64,000 bases of DNA from Bowmanella yangjiangensis (GTDB taxonomy: Bacteria > Pseudomonadota > Gammaproteobacteria > Enterobacterales > Alteromonadaceae): the NCBI RefSeq assembly GCF_017255015.1, contig NZ_JAFKCS010000011.1, positions 1-64,000 on the forward strand, written 5' to 3'. Under the pieces are notes generated by a model that saw only the letters and a list, made by a program, of their open reading frames with translations, was not told the DNA's origin and ran no database searches. Both the position numbers and the translations under genes were made by a program. Below, in pieces: positions 27,997 to 37,105 of the stretch. Each line of letters begins with the position of its first letter. Positions within the stretch are counted from its first letter, which is position 1.

Positions 27997-28020
27997 GTAT
28001 CAATGTTAAGAGGTGATTCA

Positions 28021-29103
28021 ATGAAAAGAGAATTGAGTCTGGATATTTTCAGGGGACTTACCCTGGCCGCCATGATTTTGGTCAATACCCCAGGAAGCTG
28101 GTCACATGTTTATGCGCCACTATTACATGCAAGTTGGCACGGCCTAACGCCAACGGATCTGATTTTCCCATTCTTTTTGTTTATCGTCGGCGCGGCCATG
28201 TTTCATTCCATGGGACGTATTCCTAAGGGCCAAATCCCCTGGGTTAAGATCATTAAACGTACCTTGTTAATGTTCATAATTGGCTTTGCACTGAACATTT
28301 ATCCCTTTACCGGCGACCCGGAAAACTGGCGTGTTATGGGCGTATTGCAACGCATTGCCCTTTGTTACTTTGTCGGCGCGCTGATTATCTTGACCCTCAA
28401 TACCCGCGGCATATGGCTGGCCAGCGCTGGCATATTGATTGGTTATTGGTTGCTTATGCAAATTAATGCCGATCCCTGGTCGCTGGAGCACAACCTGGTT
28501 CGCCAACTGGATATGGCAATTATTGGCACTAACCATCTGTATCAGGGCTTTGGATTGGCTTTTGATCCAGAGGGGTTGCTAAGCTGCCTTCCTGCAACGG
28601 TGACGCTGTTGGCCGGTTACCTTACTTCCAGCATGTTATCCGGTTGTTCCAACAATCAGGCTAAAATTAAGAACTTGCTCACCTGGGCTGCCATTGCCCT
28701 GCTAGCCGGTTTATTGTGGCATCCTTTACAGCCCATCAATAAAGCCCTGTGGACGGGGTCGTACGTATTGGTAACAGCCGCATTTGCCTGGCTAACTCTG
28801 GCACTGATTGTGTACTGCCACGATATCCGCCAGTGGCAGAAAGGATTTCATTGGGCACAGGTTTACGGCAGCAACCCGCTGTTTATCTATGTATTGTCCT
28901 GGTTATATGCCGCAACACTTGGTCAGGTCATTCTCTTTGAGGTAGACGGCAAGACCACCAGTGCCTATCAGTGGACTTTCGAGTTTTTCAGCGGCTTTAT
29001 GTCGCAGAAAAACGCTTCCTTACTGTTCGCCTTGATAGCCGTGGGCTTGCTTTACCTGCTGTCTGCCTGGCTGTATAAGCGAAAAATCTTTATCAAACTT
29101 TAA
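28021..29103 (+). CDS. nagX: NagX, DUF5009-type membrane protein
   Basis: 360-residue inner-membrane protein with about ten helices, related to heparan-alpha-glucosaminide N-acetyltransferase. The N-terminus RELSLDIFRGLTLAAMILVN is the signature of this family. NagX is found in many GlcNAc regulons of gammaproteobacteria; a role in transport or acetylation of sugars is proposed but not settled. ATG 28021 follows a good AGAGGTG site; an in-frame start at 27982 would lie inside the terminator stem and is rejected. Confidence 0.87.
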   Translation: MKRELSLDIFRGLTLAAMILVNTPGSWSHVYAPLLHASWHGLTPTDLIFPFFLFIVGAAMFHSMGRIPKGQIPWVKIIKRTLLMFIIGFALNIYPFTGDPENWRVMGVLQRIALCYFVGALIILTLNTRGIWLASAGILIGYWLLMQINADPWSLEHNLVRQLDMAIIGTNHLYQGFGLAFDPEGLLSCLPATVTLLAGYLTSSMLSGCSNNQAKIKNLLTWAAIALLAGLLWHPLQPINKALWTGSYVLVTAAFAWLTLALIVYCHDIRQWQKGFHWAQVYGSNPLFIYVLSWLYAATLGQVILFEVDGKTTSAYQWTFEFFSGFMSQKNASLLFALIAVGLLYLLSAWLYKRKIFIKL

Positions 29104-29113
29104 TTTTTTAATT

Positions 29114-29138
29114 AACGCCCTGTCATCAGGGCGTTTTT
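29114..29138 (+). terminator. Rho-independent terminator after nagX
   Basis: AACGCCCTG pairs with CAGGGCGTT, four-base loop, then T-run. It marks the right end of the GlcNAc locus. Confidence 0.9.
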
Positions 29139-29232
29139 CATTTCACATCTATTTCACGTATTCGGTCTTACTGGACATTAATTGCTTGTCGAAGTCAGCG
29201 ATTATCTGGTTGTCAGAAGCATAAAGGGCGAC

Positions 29233-29328
29233 ATGCTGACGTTTTTGCTGCTTTGCCTGTCGCTGGTGTTGCCAATTTCACTGGCCTTGTCTATTGCCAA
29301 TAGATTACTCAAGCCCTATCCCGTCTGA
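29233..29328 (+). CDS. Possible 31-residue membrane peptide
   Basis: In the 306-base gap between nagX and the MgtC-like gene, an ATG with an AAGGGCG site opens a 31-codon frame that is almost entirely one hydrophobic helix, ending NRLLKPYPV. It resembles small single-span proteins but no family is recognised; a chance ORF is quite possible. Confidence 0.3.
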   Translation: MLTFLLLCLSLVLPISLALSIANRLLKPYPV

Positions 29329-29409
29329 CCCAGAGAATAGAAAATACTTGAAGCTTCACCTTTTCGCTGCTTTTGATTAAGCTGTGAAAAAGCTTCGTTA
29401 GGATACAAA

Positions 29410-30675
29410 GTGCTGGATCTGGACACTACCACCCCATTGATTTCATTGGGTATTTCCCTGGCAATTGGACTGCTTATCGGCGTAGAACGCGGTTGGCGTT
29501 TTCGCTTGCAAGCGGAAGGGACCAGAGTCGCAGGACTGCGCACTTTCGGCCTTACCGGCATGCTCGGCGGTTGTGCCGGGCTGCTGAGCGCTATTCTTGG
29601 CATGTCCGCTTTTGCGGTTATATTTATCGGCTTTGCTCTGGCTGTCAGTTTAGCCTATTGGGCTAGACGGGACGATAATCGCGACGCCAGCGCCACCAGT
29701 CTGGTCACCCTGCTGCTAACTTTGGTGCTGGGCGCGCTTGCTACGCTGAAAATGACCGAGTTAGCCGTGTCTGCGGCCATAGTAACGGCGCTTCTGCTGC
29801 GCTATAAAGAGCTGTTACATGCCTGGTTAAAGCGATTGGAAGAACGGGAGCTGCAAGCCGTACTACAGTTGTTACTGATTTCGCTGGTGTTACTGCCGGT
29901 GCTACCCAATCAGGGATACGGCCCCTGGCAGGTACTCAATCCTTATGAAATCTGGTTGATGGTGGTGCTGATAGCAGGCATCTCTTTTGTCGGCTACATC
30001 AGTATCAAGTTAGCCGGTGCCGATAAAGGCATTTTACTTACGGCGGTCACCGCGGGGCTGGCGTCTTCAACCGCCCTCACCCTCAACTATTCCAGACTTA
30101 GCCAGAAACAGCCTTTGTTACAGGGGGCATTGGCGGTGGGCATACTATTGGCCTGCTGCACTATGTTTCCAAGGGTGCTTTTAGTGGCCTCCTTGATTAA
30201 TCCTTCACTGTTCAGTCAACTTATATTACCCATAGCGGCCATGACCTTGGTCACCTTGTCTTTTGCACTGATCTTTTGGTTTAAGCGCAACCTCACACCC
30301 CAGGCAACCATTGAACATCTGGTCAATCCACTGGAACTGAAGTCTGCCATTGGCTTTGGCGTGCTGCTAACTACCATCTTACTGGTTGGTAGAGCACTTA
30401 CCGAATATTTTGGCGATAGCGGCATTTACTTGCTCGCTGTAGTATCCGGCATTGCCGACGTAGATCCGGTTAACCTGACCTTATCCCGGATGAGTGTGGA
30501 GCAGATCCCGCTGTCTTCTGCGGTAACAGGTATTATCCTCGCATGCAGTACCAATACCCTGGTTAAAGCCGGCATGAGCGTGTCGATTGCTGGTCAAGGT
30601 ATGTTGTTGCGGGTGTTTATTCCTCTGCTTAGTGCCGCATTGGTAGGGCTGGGATTGTCGTTTTGGCAGGCCTAG
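29410..30675 (+). CDS. MgtC/SapB N-terminal plus DUF4010 membrane protein
   Basis: 421-residue multi-span protein. The N-terminal part (LGISLAIGLLIGVERGWRFR, then GTRVAGLRTFGLTG) is the MgtC/SapB-type domain; the rest matches the DUF4010 helical region, with GIADVDPVNLTLSRM near the C-terminus. The function of this fusion family is unknown; MgtC itself affects Mg2+ stress survival. The start is GTG 29410 with GGA seven bases upstream. The gene is convergent with the ion channel, three bases apart. Confidence 0.85.
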   Translation: MLDLDTTTPLISLGISLAIGLLIGVERGWRFRLQAEGTRVAGLRTFGLTGMLGGCAGLLSAILGMSAFAVIFIGFALAVSLAYWARRDDNRDASATSLVTLLLTLVLGALATLKMTELAVSAAIVTALLLRYKELLHAWLKRLEERELQAVLQLLLISLVLLPVLPNQGYGPWQVLNPYEIWLMVVLIAGISFVGYISIKLAGADKGILLTAVTAGLASSTALTLNYSRLSQKQPLLQGALAVGILLACCTMFPRVLLVASLINPSLFSQLILPIAAMTLVTLSFALIFWFKRNLTPQATIEHLVNPLELKSAIGFGVLLTTILLVGRALTEYFGDSGIYLLAVVSGIADVDPVNLTLSRMSVEQIPLSSAVTGIILACSTNTLVKAGMSVSIAGQGMLLRVFIPLLSAALVGLGLSFWQA

Positions 30676-30678
30676 AGG

Positions 30679-31554
30679 CTAAGGCACAGTGCCGCCACAG
30701 TACTTACAGAATTTAGCGTCATTATCGTGACCTTCTGCGCCGCAATGTCTGCAAGCAAAGCGGGTAACATCGCGTCGATATTCCCTTGCCAGCTCGGCAC
30801 TGTATATGCCGGTAGGTACAGCAATAATGGCATAGCCGAGAATCATCACCATAGATGCCAGCATCTGCCCAAGCGGTGTTTGCGGGGAGATATCGCCGTA
30901 TCCTACCGTGGTTAAGGTCACCACCGCCCAGTACATGGATTGTGGAATGCTGGTAAAGCCATGTTCCGGTCCTTCAATCAGGTACATGGCAGCGCCAAAA
31001 ATCACCACAAATACGCACACGGTATACAGAAATACCGCAATTTTAGCGCGGCTATTGCGCATCGCCCGGATCAAAGCATGTGCTTCCCCCAGGTATTCTC
31101 CCAATTTGAAAATTCTGAAGACGCGCAGCACCCTTAAACCGCGCACAACCAATAACGTTTGTGCACCGGTGAAAAACAGCGCTAGGAAGCTGGGTAAGAT
31201 GGAAATTAAGTCCACAATGCCAAAAAAACTGGTGGCATAACGAAGGGGCCGTCTGACACAAATCAAACGCAGCAGATATTCAATGCTGAACAAGATGGTG
31301 AAAAACCACTCGGCGGCAAAAAGCCAAGTCTTGTAGTTAAGATTAATGGCTGCCACGCTGTCCAGCATCACCACCAGAATGCTGGCCGCTATTGCCAGGA
31401 TCAGTGCAATATCAAACCATTTGCCAGCAGGTGTTTCCGCTTCGAAGATAATTTCATGCAGCGATTCACGCCAGGGAGCCAGGGGTTCGCCCTGCATATA
31501 TTTTTTAACTGGTTTCACTCTGGTGGAATGATGTTTATTGTCTGGCTGCGGCAT
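30679..31554 (-). CDS. Voltage-gated-type potassium channel with zinc ribbon tail
   Basis: 291-residue six-helix ion channel. The S4-like helix VVRGLRVLRVFRIFKL has arginines every third residue, as in voltage sensors, and the pore has the K+ filter TTVGYGD. The C-terminus carries two CxxC pairs (CRHC and CKYC), a small zinc ribbon. Start ATG 31554 has AAGGA upstream; the frame is open 11 codons further. It belongs to the KvAP-like prokaryotic channels. No partner gene is evident. Confidence 0.9.
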   Translation of the reverse strand: MPQPDNKHHSTRVKPVKKYMQGEPLAPWRESLHEIIFEAETPAGKWFDIALILAIAASILVVMLDSVAAINLNYKTWLFAAEWFFTILFSIEYLLRLICVRRPLRYATSFFGIVDLISILPSFLALFFTGAQTLLVVRGLRVLRVFRIFKLGEYLGEAHALIRAMRNSRAKIAVFLYTVCVFVVIFGAAMYLIEGPEHGFTSIPQSMYWAVVTLTTVGYGDISPQTPLGQMLASMVMILGYAIIAVPTGIYSAELAREYRRDVTRFACRHCGAEGHDNDAKFCKYCGGTVP

Positions 31555-31635
31555 ATCTGTCCTTATCAAACAACCACTTGGATACAACTTGGTGGTCTTT
31601 TACAAGCTTGACTGATTGGCTTGGCTTTGCAAAGT

Positions 31636-31660
31636 AAAAAGCGCCCGTAGGCGCTTTTTT
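31636..31660. terminator. Terminator after ygiQ
   Basis: GCGCC/GGCGC with four-base loop is flanked by A5 on the left and T6 on the right. On the minus strand it follows the ygiQ stop by 16 bases. Confidence 0.85.
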
Positions 31661-31676
31661 AACGTGGCTGGCTAAG

Positions 31677-33899
31677 TTAGCGCTGTCGGTTTCGCTGACT
31701 ATCTTTTCCCTTAGCATCTGTCGCTTGTGCTTTGCCCTTGTGCTTTTTCCACTTAGGTTGTGGTGGCAAGCCGGTATGTTTGGTCAGTGCACGCTGGCCA
31801 CCCTTGGCCGGTTTCTGCTTGCGCTCATCGCCTGACTCTGGCGGAACCAAATGCTGAGGACCGCGACCAATAAGGTCTTCCCTGCCCATTTTCTTAAGCG
31901 CTTCACGAATTTGCGCAAAGTTCTTAGGGTCGTGATAGCGCAGCATGGCTTTGTGCAGACGTCGATGAATTTCACCTTTGGCCGAAAATACTGCTTCTGA
32001 ATCCTTACTGACTTTTTTCAGCGAGTTCACACCACTGTGGTACATGGTCGTGGCACTGGCCATGGGTGAGGGATAGAAGTTCTGCACCTGATCCAACCGG
32101 AAGCGGTTTTCCTTTAGCCAAATCGCCAGGGCCAGCATGTCTTCGTCAGTGGTACCCGGATGTGAAGCAATAAAATACGGGATCAAATATTGCTTTTTAC
32201 CTGCTTCAGCCGAGTATTTATCGAATAACTCTTTAAAACGATAATAGCTTCCCATGCCCGGCTTCATCATCTTTGACAGGGGGCCGTCTTCGGTGTGCTC
32301 AGGAGCAATTTTCAGATAGCCTCCCACATGATGGAGGGCCAGCTCTTTCACATACTCAGGATCTTCTACCGCCAGATCGTAACGCACCCCGGAGGCAATC
32401 AGGATTTTCTTAATGCCCTTGAGATTACGCGCCCGCCGGTACAGATTAATGGTCGGCGCATGGTTAGTATCCATATGCGCGCAGATTGATGGGTAGACAC
32501 AGGACGGCCGGCGGCAGGTTGCTTCGGCTTTAGGGCTCTTACAACGTAATCTGTACATGTTGGCCGTGGGGCCACCTAGATCGGAAATAACCCCGGTAAA
32601 CCCAGGTACTCTGTCGCGGATCTCTTCGATTTCACGAATAATAGAATCTTCCGAACGGCTTTGAATGATCCGTCCCTCATGCTCGGTAATGGAGCAGAAT
32701 GAACAACCACCATAACAACCGCGCATGATATTGATAGAGAAACGGATCATGTCGTAGGCGGGTATTTTCGCATCGCCGTAAACCGGATGCGGAACCCGCT
32801 GGTATGGCAGGTCAAATACCGCATCCATTTCTTCGGTTTCCAGCGGCATGGCCGGAGGATTGATCCAAATGTGCCGGTCACCATGGCGCTGCAGCAAGGC
32901 CCGCGCACAGCCGGGATTAACCTCCTGATGCAGCACTCTGGACGCATGGGCATATAAGGACTTGTTGTCCCGCACCACTTCAAAGGCCGGTAACTTAACG
33001 TATACCTTTTCCCAGGGCTTACGGCGGTTATCCGGCTGAATCACAATGGGCTTAGCCTCAACCTGCTGAATCACCACACCATCATCGGTCACTTCTGGAC
33101 TGGACTTTTGTGAATCACACTCAGGCTCCACCTGATAAGGGCTGGGAATTGGGTCAATCTTTCCTGGTGTATCCAGATGGGTAGAGTCTACGCCCTGCCA
33201 CTCAGGCAAGGCCTGCTTAACGATAATGGCCGTGCCTCGGACATCCTGTATATCGGCAATATTTTCACCGGCGGCCAAACGGTGCGTTACCTCAATTAAG
33301 GGGCGTTCAGCATTGCCGTACATCAGCAAATCGGCTTTGGCATCAAACAAAATACTGCGGCGGACTTTTTCAGACCAGTAATCATAATGCGCAATACGAC
33401 GCAGGCTGGCTTCAATGCCACCAATGATGATCGGCACATCTTTATACGCTTCGCGACAGCGCTGTGAATAGACGGTCACTGCCCGGTCTGGGCGTTTTCC
33501 GCCAACATTACCTGGTGTATAGGCATCATCATGGCGCAGCTTTTTATCCGCGGTATAGCGGTTAATCATCGAGTCCATGTTACCGGCCGTGACACCGAAA
33601 TACAGATTCGGCTTACCCAGCGCCATAAAGGGCTCTTTGCTGGTCCAGTCCGGCTGCGCAATAATACCGACACGAAAACCATGTGACTCCAGCACCCTGC
33701 CAATTACCGCCATGCCAAAACTAGGGTGATCCACATAGGCATCCCCGGTAACCAGAATGATGTCGCAGCTATCCCAGCCAAGTTCATCCATTTCGGCCCG
33801 GCTCATGGGCAAAAACGGCGCAGTGCCATAGCAATGCGCCCAATATTTGGGGTAAGAGAACAGTGAACGTTCGGCTTTAATGGTGGCTTGAACTGACAA
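31677..33899 (-). CDS. ygiQ: YgiQ family radical SAM protein
   Basis: 740-residue protein, nearly identical in plan to E. coli YgiQ. An N-terminal cobalamin-binding-like region ([18 protein letters not shown]) is followed by the radical SAM motif [16 protein letters not shown], with three cluster cysteines. The C-terminal tail is rich in lysine, arginine and glutamine. The role is unknown; it probably performs a radical modification. The start is TTG 33899, supported by alignment of the N-terminus with YgiQ. Confidence 0.93.
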   Translation of the reverse strand: MSVQATIKAERSLFSYPKYWAHCYGTAPFLPMSRAEMDELGWDSCDIILVTGDAYVDHPSFGMAVIGRVLESHGFRVGIIAQPDWTSKEPFMALGKPNLYFGVTAGNMDSMINRYTADKKLRHDDAYTPGNVGGKRPDRAVTVYSQRCREAYKDVPIIIGGIEASLRRIAHYDYWSEKVRRSILFDAKADLLMYGNAERPLIEVTHRLAAGENIADIQDVRGTAIIVKQALPEWQGVDSTHLDTPGKIDPIPSPYQVEPECDSQKSSPEVTDDGVVIQQVEAKPIVIQPDNRRKPWEKVYVKLPAFEVVRDNKSLYAHASRVLHQEVNPGCARALLQRHGDRHIWINPPAMPLETEEMDAVFDLPYQRVPHPVYGDAKIPAYDMIRFSINIMRGCYGGCSFCSITEHEGRIIQSRSEDSIIREIEEIRDRVPGFTGVISDLGGPTANMYRLRCKSPKAEATCRRPSCVYPSICAHMDTNHAPTINLYRRARNLKGIKKILIASGVRYDLAVEDPEYVKELALHHVGGYLKIAPEHTEDGPLSKMMKPGMGSYYRFKELFDKYSAEAGKKQYLIPYFIASHPGTTDEDMLALAIWLKENRFRLDQVQNFYPSPMASATTMYHSGVNSLKKVSKDSEAVFSAKGEIHRRLHKAMLRYHDPKNFAQIREALKKMGREDLIGRGPQHLVPPESGDERKQKPAKGGQRALTKHTGLPPQPKWKKHKGKAQATDAKGKDSQRNRQR

Positions 33900-33984
33900 A
33901 GGGCACTACCGGTTGGAAAAAAGCGCGGCATTATACCGCAATTCACACAGTAAACTGTGGAATATTTAACCAATCACACTTTGT

Positions 33985-35736
33985 TTACTCTGATGCCTGT
34001 TGCTTCTGTGCATCAGCATCCGCCAAGTCTTGTAGTGCGTCGGCCAAACTGGCGTAGAAGGCAATGACGCCCGGTATAGGTTTAACCCCTGCTTTTGCTA
34101 AGGCGCGCAGCGGTTGGAATTGTAGGTCAGCAATCCATATCTGGGTGTTTTTGCGCTGGCACTGACTGATTAGTTTGTTCAATGCAGCAAGCCCCCCGGC
34201 ATCCAATAAGGTGACGCCGTCCATATACAAAACAAAACCCTGACGGTCTTCGCATAAGGTTGATAACTCGCCAAAAACTCGGTCTGCAGCAGCAAAAAAC
34301 AGCGGTCCGTTGATTTTAAATACCGACCAGCCTTGGGGTAGCGGTTTGCCTATCAAGCGCTTGCTTTGGGTGATGTCGGTGATCTTGGTCATCTCCGCGA
34401 TGTCTTTCACAAACAGCATGGCGGCTAACAAGATGCCGGCTGTAATAGCGATGACCATATCAAGTGCCACCGTCAGTAAGAAACAGGTCAGAAACACCCA
34501 AATATCCGTTCTTGGCGCGGTTCTAAGTAAGTGAAGCGCCTTGTGTGCTTCACTCATATTCCAGGCAACCACTAATAATAGTGCGGCCATTGCTGACATG
34601 GGAACAAATGCCAGAATATCGCTAAACAGCATTAGCGCCGCTAATACCGTCAAGGCATGTAGCATGGCCGACATGGGAGAGACACCTCCCGCGCGCACAT
34701 TGGCAGCCGAACGTGCCAGTGCTGCAGTGGCAGTAATACCGCCAAAAAAAGGCACGACTAAGTTACCTATACCCTGCCCCAGAAGCTCACTGTTTGCGCT
34801 GTGTCGCTGTCCAGTCATACCATCCAACACGACAGCGCACAGCAGCGACTCTATTGCCCCAAGCATGGCAATTGCAAAAGCCGCTGGGAGGAGATCTTTA
34901 ACAAGTTGCCAGCTCAATGTCAGTCCGGGCTGCCCTTCTTCTACATACATCCAGGGCCACTGAAATGCAGGTAGTACCGAAGGGATCCCCATTCCCTGGC
35001 TGCCATCAGCCAAAATATACGAAAAACGGCTACCAATGGTATCTACCTCAAACCCTGCCTGAACCAATCCCCACGCGAGCAGACTGGCGGCGAGAAGTGC
35101 GGGAAGATGCCCTGGCACAGGGAGCCGCAAACGAGGCCATAGCAACATAATAAGTAAAGTCGTCGCGGCAACCGCCAGGCTCGGCCAATCTAAATCCGGC
35201 AGAGCCAAAATAAGCTGCGGTACTTTATACAAAAATTGGTCAGAGAGCTGCGCTATAGGTAAGCCGAAAACATCTTTTATCTGCAATATCGCTATAACCA
35301 GGGCGATTCCACAGGTAAAGCCAAGTACCACTGACTCTGGAATATACTCGATAAATCGCCCCAACCTGAGCAAGGCCATCATGATCAAAATGAGCCCAGC
35401 GCCCAACGTGGCGACGAGCAGTCCGGCTATACCGTATTGGCTGGTAATGGGAAAAAGCAAGACCACAAAGGCCGCCGTGGGACCTGAAATGCTAAGCCTT
35501 GAACCGCCACTTAAGGCAATCACAAAACCGGCAATAATTGCGGTATATAGTCCATGCTGAGGGGCAACACCGCTGGCAATAGCAAGCGCCATGGCTAAAG
35601 GTATTGCAATAATACCGACACTGATCCCAGCAAACAGATCCTGTCGAAATTGCCCTTTGCCGTATTCACCGCTTAGACAGGTTTCCCGAAAGGCATGCCC
35701 GATACGTAATGAAAACAAGTGTGAACGGTGTGACAC
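33985..35736 (-). CDS. SulP-family anion transporter with STAS domain
   Basis: 583-residue inner-membrane transporter. The N-terminus DLFAGISVGIIAIPLAMALAIA is the SulP signature, about 12-14 helices follow, and the C-terminal STAS domain (about residues 450-575) contains MDGVTLLDAGGLAALNKL. Members carry sulfate, bicarbonate or dicarboxylates; the substrate here cannot be told. The start is GTG 35736 with an AGGAG site. No carbonic anhydrase gene is adjacent. Confidence 0.92.
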   Translation of the reverse strand: MSHRSHLFSLRIGHAFRETCLSGEYGKGQFRQDLFAGISVGIIAIPLAMALAIASGVAPQHGLYTAIIAGFVIALSGGSRLSISGPTAAFVVLLFPITSQYGIAGLLVATLGAGLILIMMALLRLGRFIEYIPESVVLGFTCGIALVIAILQIKDVFGLPIAQLSDQFLYKVPQLILALPDLDWPSLAVAATTLLIMLLWPRLRLPVPGHLPALLAASLLAWGLVQAGFEVDTIGSRFSYILADGSQGMGIPSVLPAFQWPWMYVEEGQPGLTLSWQLVKDLLPAAFAIAMLGAIESLLCAVVLDGMTGQRHSANSELLGQGIGNLVVPFFGGITATAALARSAANVRAGGVSPMSAMLHALTVLAALMLFSDILAFVPMSAMAALLLVVAWNMSEAHKALHLLRTAPRTDIWVFLTCFLLTVALDMVIAITAGILLAAMLFVKDIAEMTKITDITQSKRLIGKPLPQGWSVFKINGPLFFAAADRVFGELSTLCEDRQGFVLYMDGVTLLDAGGLAALNKLISQCQRKNTQIWIADLQFQPLRALAKAGVKPIPGVIAFYASLADALQDLADADAQKQQASE

Positions 35737-35778
35737 AACGGCTCCTAAGTTGGCTATCGAATGAATACTTCTCTATTG

Positions 35779-36348
35779 CTAGGGTAACGCTTTATCCAAG
35801 CTTTTAATCACGACCATAGTCTGATGATCGGTAGGCTCTGCGAAAATGCGAAAGCCTAAGGCTTTGCACAGTGTCAGCATGCCGGTATTATCTGACAGCA
35901 CCAGTCCGCGCATTTGTGTCAAACCCCGGTTTGCGGCTATAGCCATCAGTTGCTTAAGCAAATAACGTCCAATGCCCTGTCGCTGCCAGGCATCGGCTAT
36001 CGCAATGGCAAACTCACAGCTTTTCTGATCCGGTAATACAGCAAACCTTGCCACCGCAATTTCTTGCTCATGTTCTTGTTTCACCAGCCCTATAATAGCC
36101 ACTTCTTGCTTAGGGTCTGGATGCGTGAATTGATACAGCATAGTGGAGGAGCACTCTTTGATATTGCCCATAAAACGAAAATGCTTACTTTGGCTTGAGA
36201 GGTGGTGAATAAAATCTCGCTCTAACATTACATCGTCAGGCCCAATGGGACGGAATTCAACCACCTGACCATCAGCCAGGACTAAGCGGGAATACAGCAA
36301 TGTCTGTTCATCTACAACCACCGGCTCGACTCCACAGGGCTCCTTCAC
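35779..36348 (-). CDS. GNAT family N-acetyltransferase
   Basis: 189-residue acetyl-CoA-dependent transferase with the fold's signature in AIADAWQRQGIGRYLLKQLMA (motif A, acetyl-CoA loop QRQGIG) and LVLSDNTGMLTLCKALGF (motif B). It resembles the stand-alone GNAT domain of the protein acetyltransferase Pat/YfiQ, but without the CoA-ligase part. Substrate unknown. The start is GTG 36348; no better start is visible. It lies 42 bases from the SulP gene. Confidence 0.82.
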   Translation of the reverse strand: MKEPCGVEPVVVDEQTLLYSRLVLADGQVVEFRPIGPDDVMLERDFIHHLSSQSKHFRFMGNIKECSSTMLYQFTHPDPKQEVAIIGLVKQEHEQEIAVARFAVLPDQKSCEFAIAIADAWQRQGIGRYLLKQLMAIAANRGLTQMRGLVLSDNTGMLTLCKALGFRIFAEPTDHQTMVVIKSLDKALP

Positions 36349-36474
36349 CCATCTTGTTCGATAAGCCCCTATTTACACAAGGGGTATTCGATGGTTAGGC
36401 ATAAATATTCCGCCAATGGTTTGCCTCAAAAGCGAAATAACATCTACTGTTAATCAAAAAAGGAGTGAGCCTTG

Positions 36475-37035
36475 ATGCATAAACGTTTTATTAGTGCCGC
36501 GGAGTTACTACAGGATTCTTTCAGGCTCGCCGCTAAAATTTATGACAGTGGTTTACGGCCACAATTTATCGTTGGTATCTGGCGAGGTGGCGCACCCATT
36601 GGTATTGCAGTTCAGGAGTTTTTTGATTTTAAGGGTGTTGAGACAGACCATATTTCTGTGCGCACATCCTCATACCAACGCATAGGTGAACAAAGTAAGG
36701 AAATTCGCGTTCACGGACTGCATTATCTGATTGAAAATGCCAATGCCGAAGACAGCCTGCTGATTGTCGACGATGTGTTTGATTCAGGGCGCAGCGTAGA
36801 GGCGTTACTGGCCCAGATCCGCAAACTGTCCCGCCGCAATGTGCCCCATGATATTCGTATTGCTTGTCCCTGGTATAAGCCAGAGAACAACAAAACCAAC
36901 CTGGTACCTGACTTTTACGTGCATGAAAGCAATGAATGGCTGGTGTTTCCCCATGAAATCAGCGGGCTAAGCCCACAAGAGCTCGCCGAAGGAAAATCAG
37001 ATCTACTTGATATTCGGCACTTGTTAGTCCCCTGA
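36475..37035 (+). CDS. Phosphoribosyltransferase family protein
   Basis: 186-residue type I PRTase. The PRPP-binding motif LLIVDDVFDSGRSV is clear, and FIVGIWRGGAPIGIAV supplies the PPi loop. It resembles hypoxanthine or xanthine phosphoribosyltransferases of this clade, but base specificity is not readable. ATG 36475 is preferred over an adjacent TTG at 36472, with AGGAG at 36461-36465. Confidence 0.85.
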   Translation: MHKRFISAAELLQDSFRLAAKIYDSGLRPQFIVGIWRGGAPIGIAVQEFFDFKGVETDHISVRTSSYQRIGEQSKEIRVHGLHYLIENANAEDSLLIVDDVFDSGRSVEALLAQIRKLSRRNVPHDIRIACPWYKPENNKTNLVPDFYVHESNEWLVFPHEISGLSPQELAEGKSDLLDIRHLLVP

Positions 37036-37066
37036 GCAGCTTACATTCATAGTTTCAGGCACAAAA

Positions 37067-37092
37067 AAAGGCCGACATATGTCGGCCTTTTA
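37067..37092. terminator. Bidirectional terminator between PRTase and ppsA
   Basis: A perfect 13-bp inverted repeat, AAAAGGCCGACAT and its complement, lies between convergent genes with A and T runs on each side. Confidence 0.88.
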
Positions 37093-37105
37093 ACAACACT
37101 AGCGA

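Noticed and set aside
27982-28020. Upstream start for nagX
   Set aside because: It lies within the nagP terminator; ATG 28021 has a good ribosome site and the family N-terminus.
34541-34963. 140-codon plus-strand frame opposite the SulP gene
   Set aside because: It is the complement of a clearly coding transporter and has no family resemblance.
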